From the NCBI RefSeq assembly GCF_016808335.1, contig NC_053148.1, positions 49,244,930 through 49,308,929 of the forward strand: a DNA stretch of 64,000 bases. The letters run 5' to 3'. Positions 45,162 to 57,576 of the stretch are shown here, piece by piece. The notes beneath the pieces are model-generated. The model was not told where the DNA came from and did no database searches. It was given only the letters and a program-made list of their open reading frames with translations. The DNA is from Panicum virgatum (Eukaryota > Streptophyta > Magnoliopsida > Poales > Poaceae). Within the stretch, counting starts at the first letter, position 1, and every line of letters begins with the position of its first letter. A program made the translations under genes and the position numbers.

Positions 45162-46254
45162 AAAAATATCCAGTGATACAGTGGCTACATAAGGGGCGAA
45201 GGCAGCACGGAGTCTAGGGGGGCTCCAGACCAAAAAAAAACCATGAAGCCCCCCTTCATTTTTTAGAAAAAAAGGTGAGGAAAAAGAGGAGAAAGAAGAA
45301 AGAAAAAAAGAAATCAACCCCTCCTTAAATCAATTCTGGATTCGCCACTGACTACATACACCTAGGTTTGCTTGCTTTCAGTACTGGAAATCTGTCTCTA
45401 CGCAGAGTGTAAACTGGGGCGGGGACCTAAGGAAGAAGTCAGTGCATGCCTCGGATCACACGGCTTGCTTGTACTATTATGTGGCATGATCCATGTGAGG
45501 AAAAAATAATGCACGGCATGCATGTTCTAGACTTATACGGGCCCCGATAGAGATGGACCACCACGCACTGTGCCCCCGAGATCAGCTCAACTGTTGCTAA
45601 TTATGAAATAATTGGGCTATTAATCCGCGGGTATTGTTGCTGGTCAACCAAGAGCACGCGCAAGCACAGCGATTCGGTTGCCTGGAGACGACTTTTTCTC
45701 GCTCCTGATTTTAAACGTCCGTGACTCCATGGATAACAATAATTCGAAGCTGCACAGAATTAAGCTGAAATCAAGTCAGCATGCATTTATATGCGCTTAG
45801 CTTTTATAGGAGGACAGGCGCATAATTAGGGTTGGCCCAATCTGGATGCTGCCCCTTAATGCAAGCAAGACTTTTGCATTGGCCCGTGTTCAGAGTGGGA
45901 GATCGATCGAGAGAGATCCTGCTTGATTGTCCACCTCTCCATCCGTTGATCGATGAGCTCATCGACGGCCGCCGGCGCACCATGTCCGCGCGCCATGCTT
46001 AAAAGCTGCTAGCCCTGTGCCGATGAAGTGAAACCTCGAGCTCGCTCGGTCGTATGTAGAAGATGGTCATCAGCTGGATGGATCAGCTCGATCAGCAGCT
46101 AGCTGTCTTCCTCTGGTCGATCTTAACCTGAAAAATTAAAGCTCATCGATCGCCTTTCCGGCGCCACGCCGGACGTCGTCCAGCGTGTGAACGACCGACC
46201 ATTCGAAACGCATCTAGCTAGATCTGGCGATGGAGCGACCATATTAATAAGGCA
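45162..46254. other. Intergenic region
   Basis: No gene recognised. At 45,195-45,345 a short block rich in ggggggct/agcccccc arms may be an old MITE. Confidence 0.35.
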
Positions 46255-46257
46255 CAT

Positions 46258-46572
46258 CCCAATTTTTTTCAAAAGTCCCTATCACATTAAAAAGAATCTT
46301 ACCATTTTATAGTATTAAATAAAATCTGTTTATAAATGTTTTTTGACAGCTGAGTGTTTTTTCGCGAGACGAATCTAATGAGCCTAATTAATTCATAATT
46401 GCTACAGTAATGCTACAGTAACCATTCGCTAATCATGGATTAAGATACCTCATTAAATTCGTCTCGCAGTTTAGCCCCAAGGTTCTGCAGTTAGTTTTAT
46501 AATTAACATTTATTTAATACTTCTAAATACTAAAAAGTCCCTGGGACTTTTTTAAAGTCTCTATTCCAAAAC
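46258..46572. mobile_element. MITE of the gctacagt/cctcattagattcgtctcgc family, copy 1
   Basis: Ends carry aaaagtccc and gggacttttt as inverted arms. The core has gctacagtaatgctacagta, ctaatcatgg and cctcattaaattcgtctcgc, shared with the two copies downstream. Limits are accurate to about 15 bp. Confidence 0.65.
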
Positions 46573-46850
46573 ACCCCCTAATACGATCAGTGATCGATCT
46601 TAATTAGCTGATAAGATTAAGTAGTAGTAGTAGTTTTTCTGCAGCTCCACGGTTTGCGGTCGTTGTCAGTTTTCAGGTAGCTAGCTAGCGAGACCGGGCC
46701 AACCTTTTCGCTCTTGAATTCGGATCGGTGACGGCCCCGCGCGCATCCATCGTCCTTGCGCGTATGGGTTTTCCTCGGCCTCATTAACTCCCTGATGTTG
46801 ATATTATATATATAGTACGTACGACTAATGGCATAGGCTTAGTATTAATG

Positions 46851-47190
46851 GCCGTGTTTGGTTACCACAGCAAATTTTTCGCGCACGTTTTTCGAGAAGA
46901 GAATCTCGTATGCATGGATTACTAAATGAAGTCTATTTACAAAACTTTTTCAGGGACGGGTGTAACTTTTCGCGATGAATCTAATGACGGTAATTAATTG
47001 ATGATTTGCTACAGTGATGCTACAGTATCATTATCTAATCACGCGATCAAAGACCTCATTAGATTCGTCTCGCGATTTACACGGGGAGTTGTGGAGGTGG
47101 TTTTGTAATTAGACTTCATTTACTACCCCTAATGAGTAGTCAAAGGAGCAAAAAAGTTTCCATGAAAATTTTTGCACCCCAACCCAAACA
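46851..47190. mobile_element. MITE of the same family, copy 2
   Basis: Starts gtgtttggtt and ends aacccaaacaag; the core has tttgctacagtgatgctaca and cctcattagattcgtctcgc. About 340 bp. Confidence 0.65.
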
Positions 47191-47199
47191 AGCTAGCTA

Positions 47200-47880
47200 G
47201 TCCCTGGCCGCGCGCGCCTCAAAAGGCGTTGGCACTGCTCGGCGCGGCCGGCAGCGGCAGCGACGATGGAACGCGCGCAACCCGCGGCCGGCGAGGATCG
47301 CGTCACATGGCGCCATGCCAACGTGTCGGCGCGCCAAAGGGCCCCCGCCCCGGCCGGCCTTGAACTCTTCACCCGCGCGCCTGCCGTCTGCCGATGGCAA
47401 GCTAGCTTTCTAGGACCACGCCCAAGGGAACTGAACCTCCCGCCCCGCCGGCCGCTGCCACGGCATCCCGCATCGCATCCGCCACTCGCCGGCGGGGACC
47501 AGCTGCGACGGGCGGCGGCATGGCCCTGAGTGGGGGCGGCCGGCGCGGGATCGTCTACCCTACGCATGGCGACGCGATCCATCCGCGTGCGCGACGCCGC
47601 CGCCTGCCGGCCGGCCGGTGCACGCGGGCCGTCGAGATCGGGTCGGACGGCCGCGCGCGCGCGCGCTGGTCCGCGGCGTGTTCCGCGAGGGCGCCCGCCC
47701 CGCCCGCCATCTCGCTTGGCCGGCCGGTGCACGCGGGCCGTCGAGATCGGGTCGGACGGCCGCGCGCGCGCGCGCTGGTCCGCGGCGTGTTCCGCGAGGG
47801 CGCCCGCCCCGCCCGCCATCTCGCTTTCGTCGCTGGAGGCCACTCGCTGCCTGAGTGCCTGTACATGCCCTCCTAGAGGC
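47200..47880. other. GC-rich block without an assignable gene
   Basis: Very GC-rich, open in several frames on both strands (minus frames up to 229 codons). The encoded peptides are Ala/Arg/Gly/Pro-rich without motifs, and the 109-bp duplication inside shifts frame, so I do not call a gene. Confidence 0.4.
47609..47826. repeat. 109-bp tandem duplication
   Basis: 47,609-47,717 and 47,718-47,826 are almost identical, each starting ggccggccggtgcacgcggg and ending ccatctcgctt, and each containing a (CG)n run. Confidence 0.93.
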
Positions 47881-47885
47881 ATCTA

Positions 47886-48247
47886 TGGTGCTGTTTGGAT
47901 TCCACAGACTTTTTTTTTAAGTCTCTGTCGCATCAAAAAGAATTTTATTATTTTAAAGTATTAAATAAAATCTGTAAATAAAATCTGTTTATAAATTTTT
48001 TTTGACAGCTGAGTGCTAATTCGCGAGATGAATCTAATGAGCCTAATTAATTCATAATTTGTTACAGTGATACTACAGTAACCATCCACTAATCATAAAT
48101 TAGTATACCTCATTAGATTCGTCACGCAGTTTAGCCTTAAAATTCTGCAGTTAGTTTAATAATTAATTTTTATTTAATACTTCTAAATATTAAAATTCTT
48201 TTTGATGTGACACATACTATAATTTAGCTCCTGAAACCAAATAACCC
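47886..48247. mobile_element. MITE of the same family, copy 3
   Basis: Starts gctgtttggattcc and ends gaaaccaaataacccc. It shares more than 200 bp with copy 1, including ttttgacagctgagtg and gagcctaattaattcataat. Confidence 0.65.
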
Positions 48248-48519
48248 CAATCGGGGGTATGGGGCTATGGGCCTCGGCGTATCCAGCCGGCGGTGTCCTG
48301 TACGGACGAGCTTGCCACGACCACATACCATGTTCATCTCTGCAGACTTGACGAGAACTTGCGAGACGGCCCGGCCGGATTCAGGATGGGCACGATCGAC
48401 AACTAGCCAGTCCCAAGATTTGGCAACAATTTTGTGTAGATGCACGGCACGGCACATCGGCACGGTAGCCTACTTAGTGTGAAGAACAGCATCGTAAAGC
48501 AATGAAAAAAAGGCAAATT

Positions 48520-48775
48520 TTGCACGGAGACACTCTTCAAATATGGTTTTTTCTAGAACCACTGAGGCCAGTATCTGTCATATCAAATCTTCGGACATAT
48601 GCATGGAGCATTAAATGCAATTGAAAAAATAACTAATTACACAGTCTAACTGATTAACACGAGCTGCATCTTTTAAGCCTAATTAGTTCATAATTAGATA
48701 TTATTTGTCAAGTAACAACGAGATATGCTACAGTAACAAAATCCAAATTTTTTCACCAACTAAACACACCCTGAA
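48520..48775. mobile_element. Degraded cttgtttagtt-family MITE
   Basis: The interior (catgcatggagcattaaatg, aactaattacacagtct, cttttaagcctaattag) matches the MITE at 35,579-35,817. The right end ccaactaaacacaccctg is still recognisable and the left end is worn. Confidence 0.55.
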
Positions 48776-49823
48776 AAAGTTATCTTTACCAAAAAAGATA
48801 TTATGAAACTGTGGTAATTAGCCGTGGGACACTGCAACCATTATTATATTGGATTTAAGTAGAAACACACCTGAAATGACTGTCCTCTCACGGTGGCGCG
48901 CGCTGCTCGCTCGACGGGTCCGCGACGCTTGTTCTAGTAAGCCCGCGGCGCTCGCTCCAGGTGGCGAGGCAGATGGTGATCCCGATCCGTCGGCCCCTCA
49001 CGAGGCGCTTAATCCAGCTGCTGGTGTGGAGTCTGCCATGTGAGCTCCAAGGTCTCATCGTCGAGCACGAGCTGCAGCTCCCCGGCCGCTCCGCCCTGCA
49101 TTCGTTTCGTGGGTCTCTCGGAGTCTGTTGTTGGCGTTGGACCGGATGCCGGATGCCACCGCGATTCGCTGGGTGAAATCATCTAGTGTCCAACAGCAAA
49201 TTACCACACCAGAGAAGATCCCTAAGCACCCGTCGGATTAAGGTTGCCACTCATGTTGAAATATTCAAATTGCCCCTAGTCCATGTGTTGAACACACACA
49301 CCATCGAGCCATACTCCAAACCCAAGCGCTCCCAGTCAGATTGCAGCCCCCGTCACAGCTGCCAATCTGAGTTTAGCTGGTTCTATGGAGGATACAAACG
49401 GTATTTTCCATCATATATTGACTGGGTGCTGACTTGGCGGTCTACGGTGGCACGCTACATCACCAGATGGATGAAATTGACCCGCTTTGCATAGTTTAGG
49501 TATCAAAGTGGACGTTTCGATAGTTCAAAGACAAAATTGAGCCGTGAGCGATAGTTGAGGGACGATTTTGGCTATTCCGCCAATTTTTTTAGTATCTAGT
49601 AGCAAAAGCCATCTTTGGATAGTATCCGGAAGCCAATTTGCCATGAAAAAATTGATATCTAGGTAAAATTTCTCCATGCAAGTTGGCATCAGTATCCGTA
49701 CGCTCGCAGGAAAATAAGCAGAGGCAGGAAACAAGCTGAGAGCGACGGGGTCCTAGGTAAGGGCCAGCCGAATTTGGCACGCGCAGAAATCCTGAGAGTT
49801 TTACCACCTAAGGAGCTGGTGGC
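48776..49823. other. Intergenic region
   Basis: No gene recognised. ORFs at 48,849-49,494 are short, in changing frames and without motifs. Confidence 0.35.
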
Positions 49824-49826
49824 TAA

Positions 49827-50079
49827 GAGCAACTCCAGCGGAGAGACTAAATTTGAACCCCTATATTGTTTTTAGGAGCCAGCCTATAAAAATTTAGGGG
49901 CTTCAAACTCCAACAGGGTGACTAAATTTAGAGGGCCTCTAGTTCTATGGACTCTGGACCAAAATTTAGTGGCTTCCCCAAAATGGGGGCTCGTATAGGG
50001 CCCGATTGGAGATGTTTTTTCTACTGAGAGACTAAAACAAGGGATAGAGTCTCATTTAAGGGCCCGGCTGGAGTTGCTC
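49827..50079. mobile_element. Tourist-type (PIF/Harbinger) MITE with TAA target duplication
   Basis: 253 bp with perfect ends gagcaactccagc and gctggagttgctc, flanked by TAA at 49,824-49,826 and 50,080-50,082. TAA duplications and this size are usual for Tourist elements. Confidence 0.88.
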
Positions 50080-50082
50080 TAA

Positions 50083-50874
50083 GGAAGCGTCAGCTTCAGC
50101 TCAGGACCTCAGGTGCCTTTCACCCGGGAGCTGTTCCGAGTTCCTATCACGCACGCCACGCCTGGGGGCGGGCCTGGGCTGAGCGATCGGCGGGCTATGG
50201 ACTCGACTTGGGAGTGCCTTCCAGCCAGAGACTTTCCCCTTTGAGCCTGTGCTGTGTGGGTAGGGCCGGGCCCGCGTTTCAGCGCCAGCTGATAATTCCA
50301 AAAGTCGTGGAGAGTGAGTGCCTCTGGATGGACGACATCGGAGGAGGGTTCACAATTTCGTTTTTACTGTTCCGAATTTCATTTTTTTATCAAAGTTTGA
50401 CTTTCATATTTTTGAATTTGAAACCGAAATCACGCACTTTTCGGACCGAAATTCGCTTCCCCGTGTAGTCCGAAAACGAAAAATTTCACCAAAATTCGGT
50501 GAAATCCCGCCGAAATTGTGAACCCTGCATCCGAGTGACCATCAGAGAGTTTTGGGGATCCTGTCTCGCCTCTCAAACTGTTGTTTTTCTCTTCACGAGA
50601 TAGTATCTGGGTGCTGTCGACGCCAGGCACAAGGGCAGCAATTGATCGGTTTACCAAACACAAACACAGAGTAAGAGCAAACTACGAAGAAATATATATG
50701 GTAAGATTTTTTATTACAAAAATTTATTCAGATAAGAGCAGCATGCATATATACGTAATGATGATGAATCGAAATTTAGTCATAGGCCCGTTAAGAATAT
50801 ATGCTAGAGTTGGGCCAAACGAAGGCTTCGTAGCTTTGTCACGTCCCGGCATTGCAAAAATGAACACCACACAC
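50083..50874. other. Intergenic region
   Basis: About 790 bp. The stretch 50,345-50,520 is rich in gaaattcgg/ccgaaatt repeats in both directions and is probably an old element. No gene seen. Confidence 0.35.
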
Positions 50875-51396
50875 GTAGGGATGGCTATCCGAAATATCCG
50901 CGTACCCGCGGATACCAAACCCGACGGGCGCGGATACGGGTTTGAGTTTGTGCCCGCGGGTACGGGCGCGGGTACAACTCTAAACCCAACGGATATTTTC
51001 AAACGGGTTTGAAAAATTGATACCCGAATCCGCAAACCCGCAAATAATGACTCTTGTGATGTATTATGTATGAGACTAGTTCATTTATTTGCTAAAATTT
51101 ATTTGTTTCCTCAAATAAATGGTGTTGATGTGTTGATTATTAGGTTATAATTTATTAATATTGAGATATAGATGTGCATATTAATATTTACATGCTATTA
51201 AATGTGCTTGTGTGCTTGATTTTCTAAAACTTGCGGGTATGCGGGCGTACCCGCGGGTATGCAGGTATCCGCGGATAGCGGGTATGGGTATCATTTTCTA
51301 CCCGTTGCAGGTTGCGGGCGCGGGCACGGATTTTAGCACGCGGGTACGGGTTTATGAAGTTGATATCTGCACGGATTTTATCCGTTGCCATTTTTA
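50875..51396. mobile_element. hAT-like non-autonomous element rich in cgggtatcc/ggatacccg
   Basis: Starts gtagggatggctatccg and ends tatccgttgccatttttaa. The terminal subregions are dense in gggta/tacccg blocks in inverted order around an A/T-rich centre. Flanks ccacacac and ccacacgt could be a worn 8-bp target duplication. It lies about 430 bp downstream of the DUF1640 gene stop. Confidence 0.5.
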
Positions 51397-51827
51397 ACCA
51401 CACGTGCAACTAAAAAGAAGTAATAACAACAAAAACGACCGGACACAACACTACCACAGAACATATGATGCTCAGAAAATGGAGCCCAAGATGCTGGCAC
51501 TAGAGTGCCACGACCACAATAATGAGGTTCAACACAGTTAAGGATCCCACAGGACAGGTCCACGCAGCGATGGCTTCAGCAGAGCAGAAGCCAGTATATT
51601 AACCCACAATGGTAGGCTCGCGCACAGGTAAAGAATCATTTCGGATGCATTCTTCCACAAGCGATCTAATTTACAAGTTTGGGCAGCATCTCCCTACCAG
51701 GTGTTACAACATTTCCCCTGAGCACGTTTTGTCCCCTCCAAAAACTAGGAACAGAATCAAAACCTATCCTCTTCTAGCGGGTTTCCACCGATGAATTTGG
51801 GTAAATGAAAGAACGTATTCGCTTGAT

Positions 51828-54800
51828 TCACATAACGATGCGGAGAACGGCAAGCCCGACAGCTGATATCGAAACAATGGTACCTATGCAGTATTTGATA
51901 ACATCATACTTTGCTGCCTCCAACTGGGCCTTCAGCGAGTGAATTTCCTGTGAATAGCAGTAAAGCATTAGATAGGTCTCCGGTGTAAACGATGATTCCA
52001 CATATATGCAGCCTTGGTTCACTACAACTCACCTTGTCAAGTTTTGTGGTAAGCTCAGTGGTTTCCTCATTCTGCTTGGCAAGTTCATCACGTATGCGCC
52101 TGGAGCAATTGTGTTTCAATCAGGTGTCATATTCACACATAAAGTAGTTTTTAACCATGCATGCGATTTTACTAAAGAGATGCATTCATCACTGCTCAGT
52201 GGCATTACTATAACATTAATGCCCAGTGTAAGTCATCAGAAACTAAGGGTTGTTTCCAAAAGTGCTCAAGGGAGGCAGGACGAGAGCAAAGAATTCCTGA
52301 TACATAAAGAACGCATGCAAAACAAACACTAAAATATAGCACACATGCAGGGGTGGATCATGGAGCAAATTTCTCACTTCAACTACATAACCTAGCAATC
52401 CATCATTGTTCAAAATGCATTTCCACAGCTTAGCAATGAATGGTTTGCATCCTAATTAAGAGCAAAAAAATTGCAAGCATCTCAACCAAGGACACAATGC
52501 TTTTTCATGTGCAAAGGTGAACAATGACAACTAAGAACTAAGCAACTCAAATCGAAGGACTGGGAACCAGAACTGTGACCAAAGGCACTACAAGTCTCTT
52601 TATAATGAGTATTCTATTTGTTCTATATACAATTTTGTAGAAAGTATAGCTTCTAATGTTTCACTGGTCAGCACAACCAGTAGGCAGCTAATAGGAAAAA
52701 AACTGAATAGAGACAGGTGATCTTACCCTCTTTCAAGGTTCAGATCCAGCCGCTGCCCTGCAGTGACCTTGTCAATCTCATACCTGTTTAACACAATGAA
52801 TCATTCACTGAGTATTCTCATTCAAATTCATGATATAAATAGTTGAACTTAAATACTGACTTCAGCTCACTCCTCATCTTATCAATATCTCCACGAAGTT
52901 TCTCAGTCTCCCGCTGTAGCAAAGAGAAATGGTTTTCCTGCAGAAAGAAAAGGTCCTTTTAAGAGATCGGTCATTGTAATCATTACAAAGAAATATAAAT
53001 ACAGAACAAATCACTAAAGACAACAGTTTCAAATACCGAAAATGTAAAGAGACAAACAGCAATATGAAGACATCTGAACTGTAATCTATGTGAACACAAT
53101 GCACAGAAAAAGTGATAACTGTTTGTAGGTTACTTGTTACAATTGCGGAATTGGAATTGAAATATGCAGTTTCTGTATAATAGGTTCAACTAAAACATTG
53201 CGGTATGTTCCTGTTCTTCAGAGCACATAATAACAATGACAACTACAATGTTTTTTTATTCTCAAATCTCAAGCTAGGATCACATTAAAAAGAAAAAAGC
53301 AGCATCTTGGATATAAACCAGAGTATTAGAAATCCCTGTTTTAAAAAACGTTTTAAAACTACATTTAATCTTGATTAAACTCTAAACTTTGGCCTAGCGT
53401 TGCGTTTAATCACAGTGTCGTTTAATCACAAAAGACGTTTAATCTACGTTTAATCACAAAAAACTCTAAACCATAGGCTAGCGTTCACCTAGCGTCTAGC
53501 GTTTTTTAAAACCTTGTTAGAAATGTAGCTTCGGCCCCTTAAATCCTAGACAGGATTTCTGGAAATCTGCACTTTGAAAGAGAGAATTATGGGTAGGAAT
53601 GCTATTTTGTATCAGATTGGTCTTACAAATTAGATAATGGATAGATCAATGCAAACACGACAGATAGCTGAAACAATGGTGGCCATGAGCAATTCCCAAT
53701 GATTTCATATAGGCACAATAATATGATCCTCCTAAATACAACTATACAAGACATCAAGAACACACACGCAAAGAAGTCTCAGTCTATCTGAACAATACTG
53801 CATGATAAGATCAATGAAATATTAGGTAACATGTCCAGCCAATGAGCAGTTAAGCACAACCAGCAATACATTCTAGAGGTTCAGAGTGTGCAATAAAACA
53901 TCAGCTACTGTTTAGTGTTGAGGACTGGGGATGGTCTAACATAACACAACATCTTTAATGTTTCTCAAAATTATTTTGCAAAACATTATAAACAAAAAAA
54001 GATTGCAGAACTAAATGGAAAAACTGTGAATGCATAATAATAGAATGGATGAGAACTGAATTATCTTCATCACAGGAAATTATAAAATGTTCAAAGAAGC
54101 ATCTATGAAACAAAGAGGCCACAAATTTGAAACTAATGGTTCAAAATAAGAGAAAGTGGTGCGATGCATAATAAAAACAACCATAAGTAATTCAAACATG
54201 CTAATAATCATTTTGACAAGGAAGGTTGGTTTATTCCTCCCCAGATTTGCTCCTGGCAGGCCCAGATTATTAGATATCAGACATTTACTGGAAGGCTCAG
54301 AGAGGTTCCACACTGACATTTCAGATGGATGTAAGCTGATTTGAGAAAGAGTGCAGTAACTGATACAAGGCAGGTAGTAAATCTGATAAGCCTGAACTAA
54401 TGTAACTTGGTGATATGAGAATAAAATTTTCAAGGTAAACTAAGACCACTGATCTTACCTCACGATAAAAGGCCAGATGTTAATACAAGCAAGAAAATTT
54501 TTACTAGACTCAGTATAAATGAAGACTGCCAAAATGATCAAGATATAGCAACCCATCATAATCTGATACCCGAAAAACAGAAAAAGGAAATATAAATGGT
54601 TGTCAAATGATCATATCAACCCATAATCCTCATTCCCACACATTGATTCCACAAACTACGAGGGCCCATCATGGAAATGGACAGCAGCTCTAAACAGACT
54701 TGTATAAACCGTTTTTTTTTCGCAATCGTACCTGAGCACATTTTTCATTAATAGGGAAGGGTTGTATAAACCTTCATTGCAGTAATGCTCAAATGGAACC

Positions 54801-55594
54801 TTCTAAAACAATCCAGAGAGGAACCAATGCTAAGTGTCCTCACCCAAAAAAAAAATGCTAAACCTATGCAAAGTTCAATGGAAAGCCAGCAGCAGTTTAC
54901 ATGGAACTTGTACAAGCTCCAGATCAATTTCAATGAAAATTCAGCAACAACTAATTCTCGTGACCTAACTGTTTAGCTTTGAACAATACCTGCGAGCTCT
55001 GCACTTGCGACTTGAACTTGGAGATATTGGACTCCTGCAGCATCTCACTCTGCACACAGCAAAGCAAGGCCACCAAATCAGGAAGACAATCCACACAGCT
55101 TGTCAAACCCTAAGAAACAAGCCGAAACGCAATGTGGGGCGTTACCTTCTGCATCTCGGCCTTGGAGACGAAGGACTCGGAGATGCTCTCAAGGCTGTCG
55201 TTGAGGACCTCCGTGATGGCGGAGGTGATCGCTTCCGCCTGCTTGGTCGGCACGCCCTGCGACTCCAGCTTCCTGACCTGCGACCATCCCGCAGGCGGGA
55301 GCGCGCGCACCCACGTCAGCATCCCGTGTGAGCATTTCGCCGAACACCTCTCCGGCGCAACCCGCGACGAGACGCGCAGCATTTGCGCAAAATCGAATCG
55401 GAACGGAACGACGCGGAGGGGAAATTGCTTACGAGGGCGAGGGTGTCGACGAGGAAGGCGCGGCGACCGTTGGTCTTGACGAGCTGCGAGATGCTGCGGG
55501 CGTTGCAGGGCGCGGCCGCCCACCGCTGCTGCGCCCACTGGTGCTGGCCGTGTAGGAGCAGGGCGCGCCTGCAGGCGACGGCGGCGGCGGCCAT
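51828..55594 (-). CDS. Mitochondrial coiled-coil membrane protein, DUF1640/MCUR1-FMP32 family
   Basis: Seven exons: 55,594-55,433; 55,277-55,146; 55,049-54,990; 52,937-52,861; 52,783-52,727; 52,099-52,033; 51,947-51,828, giving 224 residues with all phases closing. Residues 1-35 are Ala/Arg-rich without acidic residues, as in a mitochondrial presequence. RRAFLVDTLALVRKLESQGVPTKQAEAITSAI is the family's start block. A long coiled coil (about 70-200) and one C-terminal membrane segment (CIGTIVSISAVGLAVLRIV) follow. Animal MCUR1 and yeast FMP32 relatives act in the inner membrane in calcium-uniporter regulation or respiratory complex assembly; the plant role is unclear. Intron 3 (2.05 kb) carries a hAT-type MITE. 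Confidence 0.93.
53334..53516. mobile_element. hAT-type MITE with 8-bp target duplication, in an intron
   Basis: 183 bp; ends ccctgttttaaaaaacg and cgttttttaaaaccttg are inverted apart from three bases. A perfect 8-bp duplication TTAGAAAT flanks it (53,326-53,333 and 53,517-53,524). The interior repeats gtttaatcac and tagcgt blocks. It sits in intron 3 of the DUF1640-family gene. Confidence 0.88.
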
Positions 55595-55844
55595 CTCCTC
55601 CTCCTCCCCGACGCGGCGGCGGATCCGGGAGGCGGCGGCGGAGGGGGTCTGGGCGCGAGCCGGTGGGGAGCGGCCGGGGGCCCCGGGGTAATAAGGCTGG
55701 GCGGGAGGGCAGCCCGGCTTCGTTCCCGGGAGGAGGCGGTGGTGGCGGGATTCGAGGAGGTGGTGGTGGGCGGTGGCGCTAATTTGGGAAAGGCGAGGGA
55801 GACGGCGAGGGGGCGACGATGCCTATATCGGGGAATTAGGGTGT
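55595..55844 (-). promoter_or_regulatory. Upstream region of the DUF1640-family gene
   Basis: GC-rich leader and proximal promoter on the minus strand, without a clear TATA box; a MITE-like element begins about 250 bp upstream of the ATG. The minus-strand ORF across it is Pro/Ala-rich and looks like leader sequence. Confidence 0.4.
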
Positions 55845-56295
55845 GTTTAGGCCTTGGCAAAATCATTTTTCATTTTGTATTTTGCATTTTTACATTTTTA
55901 GAAGGGAATTTTCAACATTTAAAGTATTAAATGTAGACTAATCACAAAACTAATTACAGATCTCTTCTGTAAACTAAAGCATGTTACTGTAGCAATTTAG
56001 TGTCTAATCGCGTCTTAATTAGGTTCATTAGATTCGTCTCGCGATTTACAATCCATTTGTGTAACGCGATTTATTTTTCGACTACATTTAGCACACCATG
56101 CAAGCGATTTATAGAAATCTTGCATTTTGTGTTTTGGGATCTAATAGCAACTCCAATCATTTGGCAAAATTCACTTGGCAAAAACATGATTTTGCCAACT
56201 CTCTAAAAGTTTTGCCAAGTGAAAAAACCAGTCATCTCCAATCGTTTGGCAAACTTTACTTGGCAAACTAAAGAAAACTTGCATCAGGAACCCTG
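55845..56295. mobile_element. Two decayed MITE-like elements
   Basis: 55,845-56,140 holds gtgtttaggccttgg, gttactgtagcaattta and ttcattagattcgtctcgcg, related to the MITE family at 46.2-48.2 kb. 56,145-56,290 has repeated tttggcaaa/tttgccaa arms. Ends are worn. Confidence 0.5.
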
Positions 56296-56319
56296 AGACA
56301 AACAAAATTGTTTTTCCAC

Positions 56320-57511
56320 TGTCGGGTATCACAATTAGGGACACCCTAATTGGGGTACTAAGACCGCTTTTAAAAACACAAAACACCTGTTAAAGCAACT
56401 GGGCTCACAAAGGCCCATGACCTGCCTCCCATTCGGAAGAAAGGAAGGGATTCAAAGAAGCCCAGCAGGCGGCCCATTCGCATCCCCCTCGAACCCGCGG
56501 AACGATCTCCGCCTCGCTCGAGGGTCCCTCTCGGGCCCGCCGGACACCCTCCGCCTCGCTCGAGGGTAGCGGATCTGCCCTCGAGCAGGTGACTCATCTC
56601 CGCCTCGCTCGAGGCCACCCCTCGGCACAAGGGACAAACTACCCCGCCGCCCAACCGTTCGCCGTACGAAGGCATTAAAAGCCAGCCGCTCCACCACGGC
56701 TCAAAGGACGGGCGGCGTCAGGCCGCCACTCCCACAGTAGATGTGACCGGGGTCCCATCCGCTGACTCTGGTCACCACTCCGCCATCCCGGACATTGTAG
56801 CAGCGCCTTGGGTACTGCTCCCGCCGACCTTCCGGACCCGCCCCCCACTGAGGAAGGGGTCCGGCGACGTCACGTGTCCCCCGGACCTTCTAGTGTGCAC
56901 ACCCGCACTCCGACCAGAGGGTCCGGGGCCGACTCGCGCCATTACTACCGCCGGGGCACTGCAGAACGACCGGCGCCATCCCCGCGGGACCAAGGACGAA
57001 ATCCAGGACAACAGCAACGCGCGCCGCCTTCCCACAGTGTACTTCCTACAGTGTTCGACCACTGTACTCGCGATTCGGGGGAAAACGACGACTTCCGCGC
57101 CCTACACTCGTGTACGCCGCCCCCTCCTTGTGACTATAAAAGGAGGAGGCGGACCCCCTTTAAGCGTCTCTAGGCTCTAACTGGACTCTAGTCTGCTGGG
57201 TCTCTCTGGTTTCTATCTCCCAAGAGAACTCTCAGCACTACTGAGCACTCATCTCAACCGACTCCACTCCTAGCAGAGACTTGGGAGGTTCCCTCCCTCT
57301 CTCGCCTCGCTTGTATCCCCTACTGCAAGCACTCCGGGTGCAAGATAATACAGTGCCCTCGCACACCCCCTTTGCTGGACGTACGGCCCCGCGGCCGGAA
57401 CCAGGATAAAACCGTGCGTTACTGTGATTGCCTCTTGCATCATCATCTGGGACGAGGAAACACGCAGCATTTACTAGTTGGGATCCAGGCCCCCGGGTCG
57501 GGACACCGACA
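56320..57511 (+). repeat. 5' LTR of the gypsy element
   Basis: 1,192 bp starting TGTCGGG and ending CCGACA. A TATA-like ctataaaagg lies at about 57,134-57,143. Short repeats of cgcctcgctcgagg occur at 56,510-56,620. The ORFs in it are not genes. The second LTR is not in the window, so the left limit rests on the inverted end motif. Confidence 0.8.
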
Positions 57512-57512
57512 G

Positions 57513-57535
57513 TTGGCGCGCCAGGTAGGGGGCTC
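57513..57535 (+). promoter_or_regulatory. Primer-binding region of the gypsy element
   Basis: ttggcgcgccaggtaggggg lies one base inside the LTR, the usual place and TGGCGC-type start for plant Gypsy elements. Confidence 0.7.
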
Positions 57536-57576
57536 TGCGTGACATTTTCTCTCTTTTTCCCATTTGATCTCCAGGA

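Noticed and set aside
47193..47882. 229-codon minus-strand ORF in the GC-rich block
   Set aside because: Composition-driven, overlapping ORFs on both strands, and it spans a 109-bp tandem duplication with no recognisable domain.
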